A DNA stretch of 43,615 nucleotides, taken from contig CANPIC010000024.1 of NCBI GenBank assembly GCA_947574055.1, positions 1 to 43,615 on the forward strand. Direction: 5' to 3'. The position numbers and the translations under genes were made by a program. The first letter of the stretch is position 1. Each line of letters starts with the position of its first letter. This document shows positions 33,320 through 42,253 of the stretch, piece after piece. This DNA is from an uncultured bacterium. Its GTDB lineage: Bacteria; Bacillota; Clostridia; Lachnospirales; Lachnospiraceae. The notes under the pieces are model-generated. The model was not told the DNA's origin. It ran no database searches and saw only the letters and a program-made list of their open reading frames with translations.

Positions 33320-34636
33320 CTAAATCTTTGTCAGAAGATATTCTTTTGTATTGCACTGCGGGTTCTCAAGAACCAGTTCCAACAGGTCTTTGAGAATCTC
33401 TCCCATACCGGGCCCGGGCTTGATCCCTGCGGCAATCAGATCCTGTCCGTTGACTGCCAGATCTTTCAGTGTCAGGCACTGCGAAGTGGCCTCGACCTCC
33501 CGATAGAGCGCTTCCAGATGATCCAGTTTCTTTCTTTTTTCCTCCTGCAGATAACTGCTCTGCGCCGCCGCGTCCGCCCGCTTGACTGCCAGCAGAAGCG
33601 GAAAACTGTCGGGCCCGATTTTTGATGCCGCCCTGCGTACACCTGCGGGGGTCTCCATCACCACATTATCATGAGATGCCACCAGTTTCATGACCTGCTC
33701 TCTGGTGGCATTGTCAAATTTCAGCCTTGTCATAACGCGATCCGCCATTTCGCGGCCAATCGCACTATGCCCTTTAAAATGATCCAGCCCTTCTTCATCG
33801 ACCGTATGGCACAGTGGTTTCCCCAGATCATGAAAAAGCATCGTCAGACGCAGCACCCGGTCCGGTTCTATGGCGGCCATACTGTGAAGGATATGCTCTC
33901 CCACGCTGTAACAATGATGGGGATGATTCTGAGGCATTGCCATGGCCTGGTCAAATTCAGGCAGAATCTGCGCCGTGATCCCCAGCTCCCATGCTATCCG
34001 CAGATAATCCGGATGAGGCGAACACAGCAGTTTCACCAGTTCTGTCTGAATCCGCTCGGCACTGACATGACACAGAGCAGACGCCCGCTCTCTGACCGCC
34101 TCCCTGGTCGCCCTCTCCACTGTAAAACCAAGCTGCGCCGAAAACCGTACCGCCCGCATCATCCGCAGTGCATCTTCTCCAAAACGCTCCCCGGGATCTC
34201 CCACACAGCGAATGACCTTCTCTTCCAGATCTCTAAGACCACCGAAACAATCCACAAGTCCCGTCCTGTCATTGTATGCCATGGCATTGATGGTAAAATC
34301 CCTGCGCTTTAAATCCTCCTGTAAATCTCCTGTAAAAGAAACCTCTCTGGGATGGCGGCTGTCCTCATAAACACCGTCTATCCGATAAGTAGTCACTTCA
34401 AAGCCTTCTCGTCCCAGCATCACCGTCACTGTCCCATGCTGAATCCCGGTGTCAATCGTACGGCCAAAAAGTGCCTTTACCTGCTGCGGAAGCGCTGATG
34501 TCGTAATATCCCAGTCATCCGGCTTTCTGTGCAGGATACTGTCACGCACACAGCCCCCTACCGCATAGGCTTCAAAGCCTGAAGCCTGAAGCGTCTGTAT
34601 GATATTGTTTACTTTTTCCGGCAGATGGATTTTCAT
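33320..34636 (-). CDS. cca: CCA tRNA nucleotidyltransferase
   Basis: The 438-aa class II enzyme adds or repairs CCA at tRNA 3' ends. The head domain has AYAVGGCVRDSILHRKPDDWD with the catalytic Asp pair, then RRDFTINAMAY and RMMRAVRFSAQLGF. An HD domain follows (LFHDLGKPLCH), a feature of many long bacterial enzymes. It is clearly needed because the tRNA-Gly gene in this window does not encode CCA. AAGGAG lies upstream of the start. Confidence 0.95.
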   Translation of the reverse strand: MKIHLPEKVNNIIQTLQASGFEAYAVGGCVRDSILHRKPDDWDITTSALPQQVKALFGRTIDTGIQHGTVTVMLGREGFEVTTYRIDGVYEDSRHPREVSFTGDLQEDLKRRDFTINAMAYNDRTGLVDCFGGLRDLEEKVIRCVGDPGERFGEDALRMMRAVRFSAQLGFTVERATREAVRERASALCHVSAERIQTELVKLLCSPHPDYLRIAWELGITAQILPEFDQAMAMPQNHPHHCYSVGEHILHSMAAIEPDRVLRLTMLFHDLGKPLCHTVDEEGLDHFKGHSAIGREMADRVMTRLKFDNATREQVMKLVASHDNVVMETPAGVRRAASKIGPDSFPLLLAVKRADAAAQSSYLQEEKRKKLDHLEALYREVEATSQCLTLKDLAVNGQDLIAAGIKPGPGMGEILKDLLELVLENPQCNTKEYLLTKI

Positions 34637-34784
34637 AAATGTAAAACTCCTTGCAGGCAGATGACTTCTTACTCCTATCGTATGTTCTTATAATGCATAT
34701 GGCAAATATGGCAAATTGTCTGAACGGTTACATCATATACCACTTTTTATGATTTTGCAATCCGGCAAAAGTTTCCTTTACAAC
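34637..34784. other. Intergenic region with a tandem heptamer
   Basis: The 148 bases upstream of cca are AT-rich and contain TGGCAAA twice with two bases between (34698-34713, plus strand). No clear promoter, riboswitch or small gene is recognised. Confidence 0.4.
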
Positions 34785-34819
34785 AGCCAGTGCCGCCCCC
34801 GCATGGGACAGCACTGGCT
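34785..34819 (-). terminator. Hairpin downstream of the glutamate synthase-like gene
   Basis: AGCCAGTGC (34785-34793) and GCACTGGCT (34811-34819) form a perfect nine-pair stem 18 bases after the stop codon. No T tract follows on the minus strand, so termination may be weak or the hairpin may protect the mRNA 3' end. Confidence 0.5.
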
Positions 34820-34836
34820 TAGGTATCAGATAGATA

Positions 34837-36174
34837 TTACGCATGTATAATATCGGTATATTCCGCAATCTCTCTGCTGATGGTAATAAGATCCTCTGGG
34901 CAGAGGTCGTGAACATTCTCATGTCCTGTGATCCTGGCAAAGGTTTCCAGTTCGGCGAAGCTGCATTTCAGATAGTTAGCCACCCTCTGGGCTGCCTGAT
35001 CCACTTTCAGATTTGCCCGCAGTGTCTCATCCTGCGTGGCTACGCCTACGGGACAGAGCCCACTGCCACATATCCGGTACTGTCTGCAGGCTGCCGCCAC
35101 CATGGCCGCACTGGCAATCGCCACCGCATCAGCTCCCATAGCCAGCGCTTTGGCAAAGTCGGATGAGACCCGAAGGCCCCCTGTAATCACCAGATCCAGA
35201 TCTGCTCCCACACTGTCCAGATACTTTCTCGCCCGGTGCAGCGCATAGACAGTAGGCACACTGGTAGCATCTCTTACCAGGCGCGGACTTGCCCCTGTAG
35301 CACCGCCCCTTCCGTCAATCGTCACAAAATCCGCTCCCGCATAAACGCAGAATTCCAGGTCTTTTTCGATTCTGCCTGCCGCGATCTTAATGCCGATCGG
35401 CCGTCCGTCTGATGCAAAACGAAGCTGCTCAACCAATGCTTTCAGATCCTCTTTTGTGTTGATATCCGGGAATTTAGAAGGGCTGATCACGTCTTTTCCC
35501 TCCGGTTTATTCCGTATACGGGCAATCTCAGGTGTCACTTTTTCTCCGGGCAGATGACCACCCATCCCCGGCTTGGTTCCCTGTCCGATCTTGATCTCTA
35601 TGGCATCCGCGTTTTTCAGATTTTCCGGTGTCACACTATACAGGTTTGGCACATATTCAAATATGTATTTGGCCGCTGCCGCTCTCTCTTCCGGCAGGAT
35701 ACCGCCCTCGCCGCTGCACATGGCCGTCCCTGCCATGGCACTGCCTTTTGCCAGCGCAGTCTTAACCTCCTTGGAGAGTGCGCCAAAGGACATATGGGAA
35801 ATATAGACCGGCCCGGCAAGAACCATAGGCTGTCTGGCATGTTTGCCGATCACGGTGGTCAGATCCACAGGTGCATGCTCGTCCAGCGGCGGCGGATTGA
35901 GCTGTGCCCCCAGGAGCAGGATATCGTCCCAGCCGGGCATAGGCATATTGGTTCCCATAGCCTCAATGATAGGCCTGCCGGTAGCTGCCATCTCCTGTAT
36001 CTCTTTCAGATAGCGATAGTTGCTGGCCGGAGTCGTTTGCTCTGTTTCCCTCTGCTCCTTAAAAGCTGACGCCGGCTGTTTACAGACGGGGCAGGCTGCC
36101 AGTTCCGAAAACGGCTTTCCCTCTTTTTCTTCCTCATACAGATAGCCACATACACTGCATTTATACCTTGCCAT
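34837..36174 (-). CDS. Rubredoxin-like / FMN-dependent glutamate synthase domain fusion
   Basis: The 445-aa protein starts with a rubredoxin-like domain (CSVCGYLY ... CPVCKQP, about 5-35), followed by a full FMN-binding glutamate synthase domain (about 60-430): SFGALSKEVKTALAKG, GEGGILPEE, IKIGQGTKPGMGGHLPG, DGRGGATGASP and the iron-sulfur motif CRQYRICGSGLCPVG (three cysteines, as for a [3Fe-4S] cluster). No glutamine amidotransferase domain is present, so ammonia or a separate partner must supply nitrogen if glutamate is made. Such fusions occur in anaerobes, with the iron domain probably passing electrons to FMN. GGAGGAA precedes the start. Rubrerythrin lies next upstream. Confidence 0.92.
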   Translation of the reverse strand: MARYKCSVCGYLYEEEKEGKPFSELAACPVCKQPASAFKEQRETEQTTPASNYRYLKEIQEMAATGRPIIEAMGTNMPMPGWDDILLLGAQLNPPPLDEHAPVDLTTVIGKHARQPMVLAGPVYISHMSFGALSKEVKTALAKGSAMAGTAMCSGEGGILPEERAAAAKYIFEYVPNLYSVTPENLKNADAIEIKIGQGTKPGMGGHLPGEKVTPEIARIRNKPEGKDVISPSKFPDINTKEDLKALVEQLRFASDGRPIGIKIAAGRIEKDLEFCVYAGADFVTIDGRGGATGASPRLVRDATSVPTVYALHRARKYLDSVGADLDLVITGGLRVSSDFAKALAMGADAVAIASAAMVAAACRQYRICGSGLCPVGVATQDETLRANLKVDQAAQRVANYLKCSFAELETFARITGHENVHDLCPEDLITISREIAEYTDIIHA

Positions 36175-36225
36175 AATTCCTCCCTCTTCTTATTAGTAAT
36201 ATCAGCCGCTTATCCGGTTACAGGA

Positions 36226-36248
36226 ACCGCCGTACTCTGTACGGCGGT
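36226..36248 (-). terminator. Hairpin between rubrerythrin and glutamate synthase-like genes
   Basis: ACCGCCGTAC and GTACGGCGGT are perfect ten-base arms around a three-base loop. It is 26 bases past the rubrerythrin stop. The minus strand has no T tract after it, so partial termination or mRNA processing are both possible. Confidence 0.5.
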
Positions 36249-36274
36249 CTTTACGCGCATCCCTGATCCTTTTC

Positions 36275-36814
36275 TCAATAATTTTCTGCCTTCACCTGGA
36301 AATAAGCCTGCGGATGTGCACAGACCGGGCATACATCAGGTGCTTTCCTGCCAACACAGATATGGCCGCAGTTTGCACACTGCCAGATCACATCCCCGTC
36401 TTTGGAAAATACGGCATCACCTTCCAGATTGGCAAGCAGTTTGCGGTATCTCTCTTCATGCTCTTTCTCAATAGCCGCCACACCTTCAAACAAAGCGGCA
36501 ATCTCGTCAAACCCCTCTTCTCTCGCATCCCTGGCAAAGGCCGCATACATATCGGTCCACTCAAAATTTTCCCCTTCTGCTGCGGCTTTCAGATTCTCCG
36601 CTGTCGTGCCAATGCCGCCATGCAGCAGCTTATACCACATTTTCGCATGCTCTTTTTCATTGGCTGCCGTCTCTTCAAAAATAGAAGCGATCTGCACATA
36701 ACCGTCTTTCCTTGCCTTCGAAGCATAATATGTATATTTATTCCTTGCCTGAGACTCTCCTGCAAACGCCTCCTGTAAATTTTTTTCTGTTTTGGTTCCT
36801 TTCAGATTTGCCAT
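36275..36814 (-). CDS. rbr: Rubrerythrin
   Basis: The 179-aa protein has the diiron four-helix domain ([20 protein letters not shown] with Glu ligand, then [38 protein letters not shown]) and a C-terminal rubredoxin domain ([10 protein letters not shown] ... CPVCAHP). It reduces hydrogen peroxide in anaerobes using electrons from rubredoxin-type donors. It is followed by the rubredoxin-glutamate synthase fusion; a shared electron supply is a possibility only. AGAGGAAA lies upstream of the start. Confidence 0.96.
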   Translation of the reverse strand: MANLKGTKTEKNLQEAFAGESQARNKYTYYASKARKDGYVQIASIFEETAANEKEHAKMWYKLLHGGIGTTAENLKAAAEGENFEWTDMYAAFARDAREEGFDEIAALFEGVAAIEKEHEERYRKLLANLEGDAVFSKDGDVIWQCANCGHICVGRKAPDVCPVCAHPQAYFQVKAENY

Positions 36815-36870
36815 CGTCCATTTCCTCTTTTATTCCTTATTTTGTGAAATATCCATGTACCTTTCCGATC

Positions 36871-36926
36871 TAAATTCCGGCCACATCATAACCGGCCGGA
36901 GGAGACGATAGAAGGATCTCCTCCGG
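36871..36926 (-). terminator. Two overlapping hairpins after ackA
   Basis: In the minus-strand transcript CCGGAGGAG (36926-36918) pairs with CTCCTCCGG (36904-36896), and TCCGGCC (36900-36894) pairs with GGCCGGA (36882-36876) followed by ATTTAG. The two structures share the bases 36896-36900 and so exclude each other. The second is the likelier terminator, though its T tract is short. Confidence 0.55.
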
Positions 36927-36938
36927 TATGGCCTGTGT

Positions 36939-38135
36939 TTATTCTCTGACCAGACGCACAGTCTCTTTGGCAATGGCCAGTTCTTCATTCGTCGGTACCA
37001 CCATTGTCACCACTTTCGCACCCTCATCAGAGAGGATGATCTCTTCTCCTCTGGTCTGGTTCTTTTCTTCGTCAATGTTGGTTCCCAGATAACCGATGTA
37101 CTGGCCGATCAGCTTGCGCACTTCCGCATTATTTTCTCCGGCTCCTGCGGTAAATACGATCACATCCACACCGTTCATGGCGGCTGTGTATGCACCGATA
37201 TACTTGCCCACACGGTACGCATAGGTTTGCAGCGCTGTCTCTGCCTTCTGATTGCCCTGCGCGGCCGCTTCCGCCAGATCACGGAAATCACTGGAAAAGC
37301 CGGACAGCCCCAGTACGCCGGATTTTTTATTGCAAAGATCAATCACTTCCTGCGCACTGACACCCAATCTTCCAGCCAGGAAAGGGATGATGGCCGCATC
37401 CAGATCACCGCAGCGTGTTCCCATAATCAATCCTTCCAAAGGAGTCAGCCCCATGGAAGTATCTACGCTCCTGCCGTGATCGACAGCGGAAACCGAAGCA
37501 CCATTTCCCAGATGACAGACAATAATCTTTAGTTCTTCACGTTTTCTGCCCAGTATCTCCGCCGCCCGCGCCGATACGAAATCATGACTGGTACCGTGGA
37601 AACCATAGCGGCGTACTTTATAGTCCTCATAATATTCATAAGGAAGTCCATACAGATATGCCTTCTCCGGCATAGTCTGATGAAAAGCCGTATCAAATAC
37701 GCCGACCATCGGTACGCCCGGCATAATCTCCTGACAGGAACGGATGCCGATCAGATTGGCCGGATTATGAAGCGGTGCAAGGTCGCTGCACTTTTCGATC
37801 TCACTGATCACCTCATCCGTAATCACCACGCTGCCCGCAAATTTTTCCCCGCCATGTACGATGCGGTGCCCCACGGCGCCGATCTCATCCAGGCTCCCGA
37901 TCACGCCTTCTGACGCATCTGTCAGTTTTTTAATTACCAGCCGCACAGCCGCCATGTGATCCGGCATATCAATTTCTGTCTTACTCTTCTTTGCCTCTCC
38001 TGGCTGATGGATGATGGCAGAACCGGGTATCCCGATCCTTTCACAGAGCCCCTTGGCCAGTACATCCTGAGATTCACTGTCGATCAGCTGATATTTCAGA
38101 GAAGAACTGCCGCAGTTGATTACCAGTACATTCAT
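36939..38135 (-). CDS. ackA: Acetate kinase
   Basis: The 398-aa enzyme makes ATP and acetate from acetyl phosphate, the main energy-yielding step of many fermenters. It begins MNVLVINCGSSSLKYQLI and carries the second acetate kinase signature around VGHRIVHGGEKFAGS, the catalytic region YGFHGTSHDFVSARAAE and GTRCGDLD. The ATG at 38135 is preferred: AGGAGG lies 11 bases upstream, whereas the earlier GTG at 38144 is only two bases from it. The gene follows proS by 18 bases and no pta gene is adjacent, which differs from the usual pta-ackA pair. Confidence 0.96.
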   Translation of the reverse strand: MNVLVINCGSSSLKYQLIDSESQDVLAKGLCERIGIPGSAIIHQPGEAKKSKTEIDMPDHMAAVRLVIKKLTDASEGVIGSLDEIGAVGHRIVHGGEKFAGSVVITDEVISEIEKCSDLAPLHNPANLIGIRSCQEIMPGVPMVGVFDTAFHQTMPEKAYLYGLPYEYYEDYKVRRYGFHGTSHDFVSARAAEILGRKREELKIIVCHLGNGASVSAVDHGRSVDTSMGLTPLEGLIMGTRCGDLDAAIIPFLAGRLGVSAQEVIDLCNKKSGVLGLSGFSSDFRDLAEAAAQGNQKAETALQTYAYRVGKYIGAYTAAMNGVDVIVFTAGAGENNAEVRKLIGQYIGYLGTNIDEEKNQTRGEEIILSDEGAKVVTMVVPTNEELAIAKETVRLVRE

Positions 38136-38153
38136 ATGCTTCACTACCTCCTG

Positions 38154-39587
38154 TCAATATGCCCGTCCCCAGTATACCATTTTCTTAGCCGGTTTGCCAC
38201 AACACACACAGGTGTCCGCGATCTGTTCCTGCTCAAATGGCATACAGCGGCTGGTAACACTGAGTTTCTCTTTTATCACATCTTCGCAGGCCTGCTCTCC
38301 ACACCACATCGCTTTGACAAAGCCTGCCTTTTCTTCAAATATTTTCTCGAACTCTTCCATGGAAGAAGCTGTATACGTATGGGCATCCCGATGCTGCCGC
38401 GCCCGTTCCAGCATTTCCCTCTGCATCGTATCCAGCACTTCCTGCAGCTTCTCTTCCAGTTCTGCAAAAGGTACTTCCACTTTTTCTCTTGTATCACGGC
38501 GACAGATCACGCACTTGCCTGCTTCAATATCCTTGGGGCCCACTTCCACCCGTACCGGGATGCCCCGCATCTCCTGCTCGGAAAACTTCCATCCCGGACT
38601 CTTGTCAGTATCATCCACCTTCACCCGCAGTTGTCCTTTCAGCATCTCTTTCAGTTCGTACGCCTTGTCCAGTACGCCCTCTTTTTTCTGCTGGATGGGT
38701 ATGATCATCACCTGTGTCGGCGCGATCCTGGGTGGCAGCACCAGTCCTGAATCATCGCCGTGCACCATGATAATAGCCCCGATGATACGGGTCGACATTC
38801 CCCATGATGTCTGATGTACATGTTTTAATGTATTATCCTTATCGGCAAACTGGATACCGAATGCTTTGGCAAATCCGTCGCCAAAATTATGGCTGGTGCC
38901 GGACTGCAGTGCCTTGCCGTCATGCATCAGCGCCTCTATCGTATAGGTCGACTCTGCACCCGCAAACTTCTCCTTATCCGTCTTTTTCCCTTTGATCACC
39001 GGGATTGCCAGCACTTCTTCGCAGAACCGGGCATAGACCTGCAACATCTGAATCGTCCGCTCTTTAGCTTCGTCGGCAGAAGCATGCGCCGTATGCCCTT
39101 CCTGCCACAAAAATTCTCTTGATCGCAGAAACGGCCTTGTCTCTTTTTCCCAGCGTACCACAGAGCACCACTGGTTATATACTCTGGGCAGATCCCGGTA
39201 GGAGTGGATATCATTTTTATAAAAATCACAAAACAACGTCTCGGAAGTAGGTCGTACACAGAGCCGTTCCTGCAGTTCGTTCAGGCCGCCGTGCGTCACC
39301 CAGGCCACCTCCGGCGCAAATCCTTCCACGTGGTCTTTTTCTTTCTGCAGCAGACTCTCCGGAATGAACATGGGCAGATATACATTCTCCACACCATTTT
39401 CCTTGAACATCGCGTCCAGATTGTTCTGTATATTTTCCCAGAGCGCATAACCTGCGGGTTTGATTACCATGCAACCTTTCACACTCGTATAATCAATCAG
39501 TTCCGCCTTTTTCACCACATCGGTATACCACTGGGCAAAATCCGAATCCATAGATGTAATGGATTCTACCAATTTCTTGTCAGCCAT
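38154..39587 (-). CDS. proS: Prolyl-tRNA synthetase (archaeal/eukaryote-like type)
   Basis: The 477-aa enzyme is the short form without the editing insertion. Class II motifs are visible: [38 protein letters not shown] and [18 protein letters not shown] cysteine-rich C-terminal zinc domain ([17 protein letters not shown]) ends in YWGRAY, the conserved C-terminal Tyr of this class. This type is common in Clostridia. GGGGAA lies upstream of the start. No T-box leader is seen in the 210 bases upstream. Confidence 0.96.
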   Translation of the reverse strand: MADKKLVESITSMDSDFAQWYTDVVKKAELIDYTSVKGCMVIKPAGYALWENIQNNLDAMFKENGVENVYLPMFIPESLLQKEKDHVEGFAPEVAWVTHGGLNELQERLCVRPTSETLFCDFYKNDIHSYRDLPRVYNQWCSVVRWEKETRPFLRSREFLWQEGHTAHASADEAKERTIQMLQVYARFCEEVLAIPVIKGKKTDKEKFAGAESTYTIEALMHDGKALQSGTSHNFGDGFAKAFGIQFADKDNTLKHVHQTSWGMSTRIIGAIIMVHGDDSGLVLPPRIAPTQVMIIPIQQKKEGVLDKAYELKEMLKGQLRVKVDDTDKSPGWKFSEQEMRGIPVRVEVGPKDIEAGKCVICRRDTREKVEVPFAELEEKLQEVLDTMQREMLERARQHRDAHTYTASSMEEFEKIFEEKAGFVKAMWCGEQACEDVIKEKLSVTSRCMPFEQEQIADTCVCCGKPAKKMVYWGRAY

Positions 39588-39663
39588 TATCGGTTCCCCT
39601 TTCTTATGTCCGGATCTTGGCCTGCTTTGCCAAAGCCTGCCATGATACTGTCACTTATCTTGT

Positions 39664-39692
39664 ATTCTCATACAAAGCAGCGGAATTGTCAA
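39664..39692 (-). promoter_or_regulatory. Promoter of the proS-ackA unit
   Basis: On the minus strand a perfect TTGACA (39692-39687) and GAGAAT (39669-39664) are 17 bases apart; a TG lies upstream of the -10 box. The predicted leader is about 70 bases. Confidence 0.5.
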
Positions 39693-39800
39693 TCGTTCTC
39701 TGGTAAAAACCCACGACAAACGCAGGAATGAATAAATGGTAAGCAATTCATAAAGGCAGCAAGGCAAAAACTGAATAAGTCTGTGATAAAGGCATTTGCG

Positions 39801-40838
39801 CTACTCTTCTATCTTTCGATATACTTCGCGTATAATAAGAAAGGAAAAGGGGCCCAGGACGACACCGGAAAGACCATATAATTTGATACCGGAGTAGATG
39901 GCCAGCAGGATCACGACCGGATAGATGCCCATCTTTTTTCCGATCAGCTTTGGTTCCAGAAATTCTCTGGCCAGCGCACAGACTGCATATAACAAAAGCA
40001 CCAGCAACGCTTTCCCTGTTTTTCCCTGGATCAGCTGCCAGAGTCCGACGGGAAAGAGGACAATACCGGTGCCGATAAAGGGCAGGGCATCTAAGATACC
40101 GGCCATAATGCCGGTTGTCACACCATGATTTATTCCCAGCGCCCAGAGTCCCGCCGCGCTGATCACGCTGATCACACAGAGAATAATGGCCTGCGCTTTC
40201 AGATATTGCCAGACCATAGCGCCAATCTTGGCACTGATCTCTTCCGCTGCCAGATACCATTTAAACCTGGACAGTTCTCTTCTGATTGGATGGAAGTCTT
40301 TGACAATCAGAATGGTGGCAATAAAAGTAATCACAAGAAAGGCGGTAATCGAGCAGATAGTCTTTACATATTCCACTGAATAATTCATCAGTCGGGGAAA
40401 CGCTTTCAGTTTGATATCTTCTGTGAATTTATCCACGTGCGTAAAAATCATCTGTTCCATCGCATCGGCGCTGATCCCCATACTCCGTTCCATCCCCCGG
40501 CAGCAGGAATGGATAAAACGGCAGAAACTGTCTTCATAGCGGTCAATATTTCTGGCCAGCATACTGATCTGCCCGCAGATCATCGTCGCTGCATACCACA
40601 AAAGAATTGCCAGCAGACAAAGAGCCAGCAGCGCCGTTATGGCTGCCAGTATATTTTTGCGGATATGCAGTTTTTCTTCCAGTTTCTGGAGAAAGGGCTG
40701 CATGACAGAAATCAGACAAACAGACAAAAAGAAGGGGAGGACAAGCGTCAGCACATATTTCATAAACAAAAAAACTGACACAACCGTCACAACCCCTGCT
40801 ATATATTTTTTATTTTTTTCCCACCAGAACTGATCCAT
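39801..40838 (-). CDS. AI-2E family membrane protein (YtvI-like)
   Basis: The 345-aa protein has seven or eight hydrophobic helices and the AI-2E/YtvI pattern: an N-terminal pair of helices, a central helical outside segment (CRFIHSCCRGMERSM), and the C-terminal family core PFIGTGIVLFPVGLWQLIQG ... EPKLIGKKMGIYPVVILLAIYSGIKLYGLSGVVLGPF. Members include sporulation protein YtvI and transporters of various small molecules or sodium/protons; the substrate here is unknown. ATG 40838 is favoured, with AGAGG eight bases upstream; the open frame starts three codons earlier. Confidence 0.9.
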   Translation of the reverse strand: MDQFWWEKNKKYIAGVVTVVSVFLFMKYVLTLVLPFFLSVCLISVMQPFLQKLEEKLHIRKNILAAITALLALCLLAILLWYAATMICGQISMLARNIDRYEDSFCRFIHSCCRGMERSMGISADAMEQMIFTHVDKFTEDIKLKAFPRLMNYSVEYVKTICSITAFLVITFIATILIVKDFHPIRRELSRFKWYLAAEEISAKIGAMVWQYLKAQAIILCVISVISAAGLWALGINHGVTTGIMAGILDALPFIGTGIVLFPVGLWQLIQGKTGKALLVLLLYAVCALAREFLEPKLIGKKMGIYPVVILLAIYSGIKLYGLSGVVLGPFSFLIIREVYRKIEE

Positions 40839-40929
40839 TATCATCACCTCTGGTTAGTATGCAATCATTTCAAATGTTTATACGCAGCAATTCATATAAA
40901 GGAAACTGTTTTGTCCATGATGCTGATTC

Positions 40930-41673
40930 TCAGTTATGACCGCCTCTGCCATGGCCTGCGCCATGACCACCGCCATGCCCATGTCCATGACCTCCCTGGC
41001 TGTCTCCTGACAGCGTATCGATCCTGTCCCAGATCTGGCACATGGTAAGTTCCTGCACATCCGCCGGTGTCACTTTTGGATCAAGGGCCTGCAATTCCAG
41101 AAACGCCCGATATTTTCCAAACGACATGCCCGATGCATGTGCGGCGGACACCTCGTCTGCACTGACACAGCCACAGTGAACATTCTGATAAGCCGCGGTA
41201 TATGCTGTCACATGATCCAGCATCTCTTTGCTTTTTTTCTCATTGTTTCCCGATATCGTGACCTCGACAGGCTGATCCTGGGCCAGATAACTCTGGATAT
41301 TCCCACTGTCCAGAATCTGTTCCAGCGCCTCTTTGTAATCCCGATATCTGATATCCAGAGACGAGAGCAGGACATAACCGTCTTCATTGTAGGCTTCTGC
41401 GGAAATCACCCGATCCAGCCGATTGATCTCCAGTTCCACGGAAGGATTCACATCCACACTGATGGCAAATACCGGCTGAAAGTAAAGATAATACCCACTT
41501 GCGCCAAACATCAGTGCAGCAAAGCAGGCCGCAGCCGCCATCATTCGCCTGTATGGCAGTCTCCTGCTCTTTTCACTGCCAAACCTTACACGGGAGAGAA
41601 ATTCCAGTGTACGGACTTTCAGTTCATCTTCCGCCTGTACATGGTCCAGTGCCGCTTTCAGTCTGTCATTCAT
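40930..41673 (-). CDS. Membrane anti-sigma factor with RsgI-like ectodomain and His/Gly-rich tail
   Basis: From ATG 41673 (GGAGG eight bases upstream) the protein has 247 residues: a cytoplasmic region (about 1-44) without the usual RsgI N-terminal domain or a zinc motif, one transmembrane helix (about 45-65), and an outside domain beginning FAISVDVNPSVELEINRLDRV, the conserved element of RsgI-type anti-sigma factors. The end is a His/Gly tail with eight His in about 22 residues (GGHGHGHGGGHGAGHGRGGH). The start overlaps the sigma gene by eight bases. I infer that it holds the upstream ECF factor and that the tail binds metal ions such as zinc, nickel or copper. The signal is unknown. Confidence 0.85.
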   Translation of the reverse strand: MNDRLKAALDHVQAEDELKVRTLEFLSRVRFGSEKSRRLPYRRMMAAAACFAALMFGASGYYLYFQPVFAISVDVNPSVELEINRLDRVISAEAYNEDGYVLLSSLDIRYRDYKEALEQILDSGNIQSYLAQDQPVEVTISGNNEKKSKEMLDHVTAYTAAYQNVHCGCVSADEVSAAHASGMSFGKYRAFLELQALDPKVTPADVQELTMCQIWDRIDTLSGDSQGGHGHGHGGGHGAGHGRGGHN

Positions 41674-42148
41674 TGGCATCACCTCCCAGCTTTTCCCGAA
41701 GTATCTGTCTGGAACGTGTCAGGAGCGTATAGACAGTATTTACATTCTTCCCCAGTATGCGGGCAGTCTCACCGGCTGTATATCCCTCATAATAATGAAG
41801 ATACACCACATCCCTGTATTTTGCCGGCAGAGCCCGGACAGCCTCCAGCACTTCGCTGTGATCTGGCGAGAGTTCTGCCGCCTGATGCAGCGCTTCTTCC
41901 AGAGGAACCATATGACTGCGAAAAAAGTTCCGCAGCAGATCGTGACATGCATTGATCGTAACACGGATAAACCATGCTTTTTCGTGTTCCTCGTTTTCGA
42001 ATACAACAGAACTCAGGACATATTTCAAAAAAACCGTCTGAAATATGTCCTCCGTATCATGATAACTCTTCAAATGTATCATACAAAGTCTGCGAACGGT
42101 ATCTGCATACCGCTCCACAGCTCTGACCGTCTCCTGTTCACTCCGCAT
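41666..42148 (-). CDS. ECF-type RNA polymerase sigma factor
   Basis: The 160-aa protein has sigma region 2 (YADTVRRLCMIHLKSYHDTEDIFQTVF, KAWFIRVTINACHDLLRNFF) and region 4 (LPAKYRDVVYLHYYEGYTAGETARILG, NTVYTLLTRSRQILREKL). GAGG lies upstream of the ATG. It is translationally coupled to the anti-sigma gene and follows the repeat protein gene by 105 bases without an obvious terminator between. It presumably directs transcription of the upstream gene or other envelope genes when released. Confidence 0.92.
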   Translation of the reverse strand: MRSEQETVRAVERYADTVRRLCMIHLKSYHDTEDIFQTVFLKYVLSSVVFENEEHEKAWFIRVTINACHDLLRNFFRSHMVPLEEALHQAAELSPDHSEVLEAVRALPAKYRDVVYLHYYEGYTAGETARILGKNVNTVYTLLTRSRQILREKLGGDANE

Positions 42149-42253
42149 GGCACGACCTCATCTCTTATCTGTCCATACGGCTTCCATACTGATCCTGCAG
42201 CAGGCCGGATAAGCACCGGTCCCGCGACAGCTAACGCAGCCATCCTCAATGAT

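Noticed and set aside
34698-34713. TGGCAAA heptamers before cca as a CtsR heat-shock operator
   Set aside because: CtsR sites are GGTCAAA heptads with three-base spacing; sequence and spacing both differ and cca is not a heat-shock gene.
39588-39800. T-box leader expected before proS
   Set aside because: The conserved T-box sequence (AGGGTGGNACCGCG) and a terminator next to the start are not present; only an ordinary promoter is seen.
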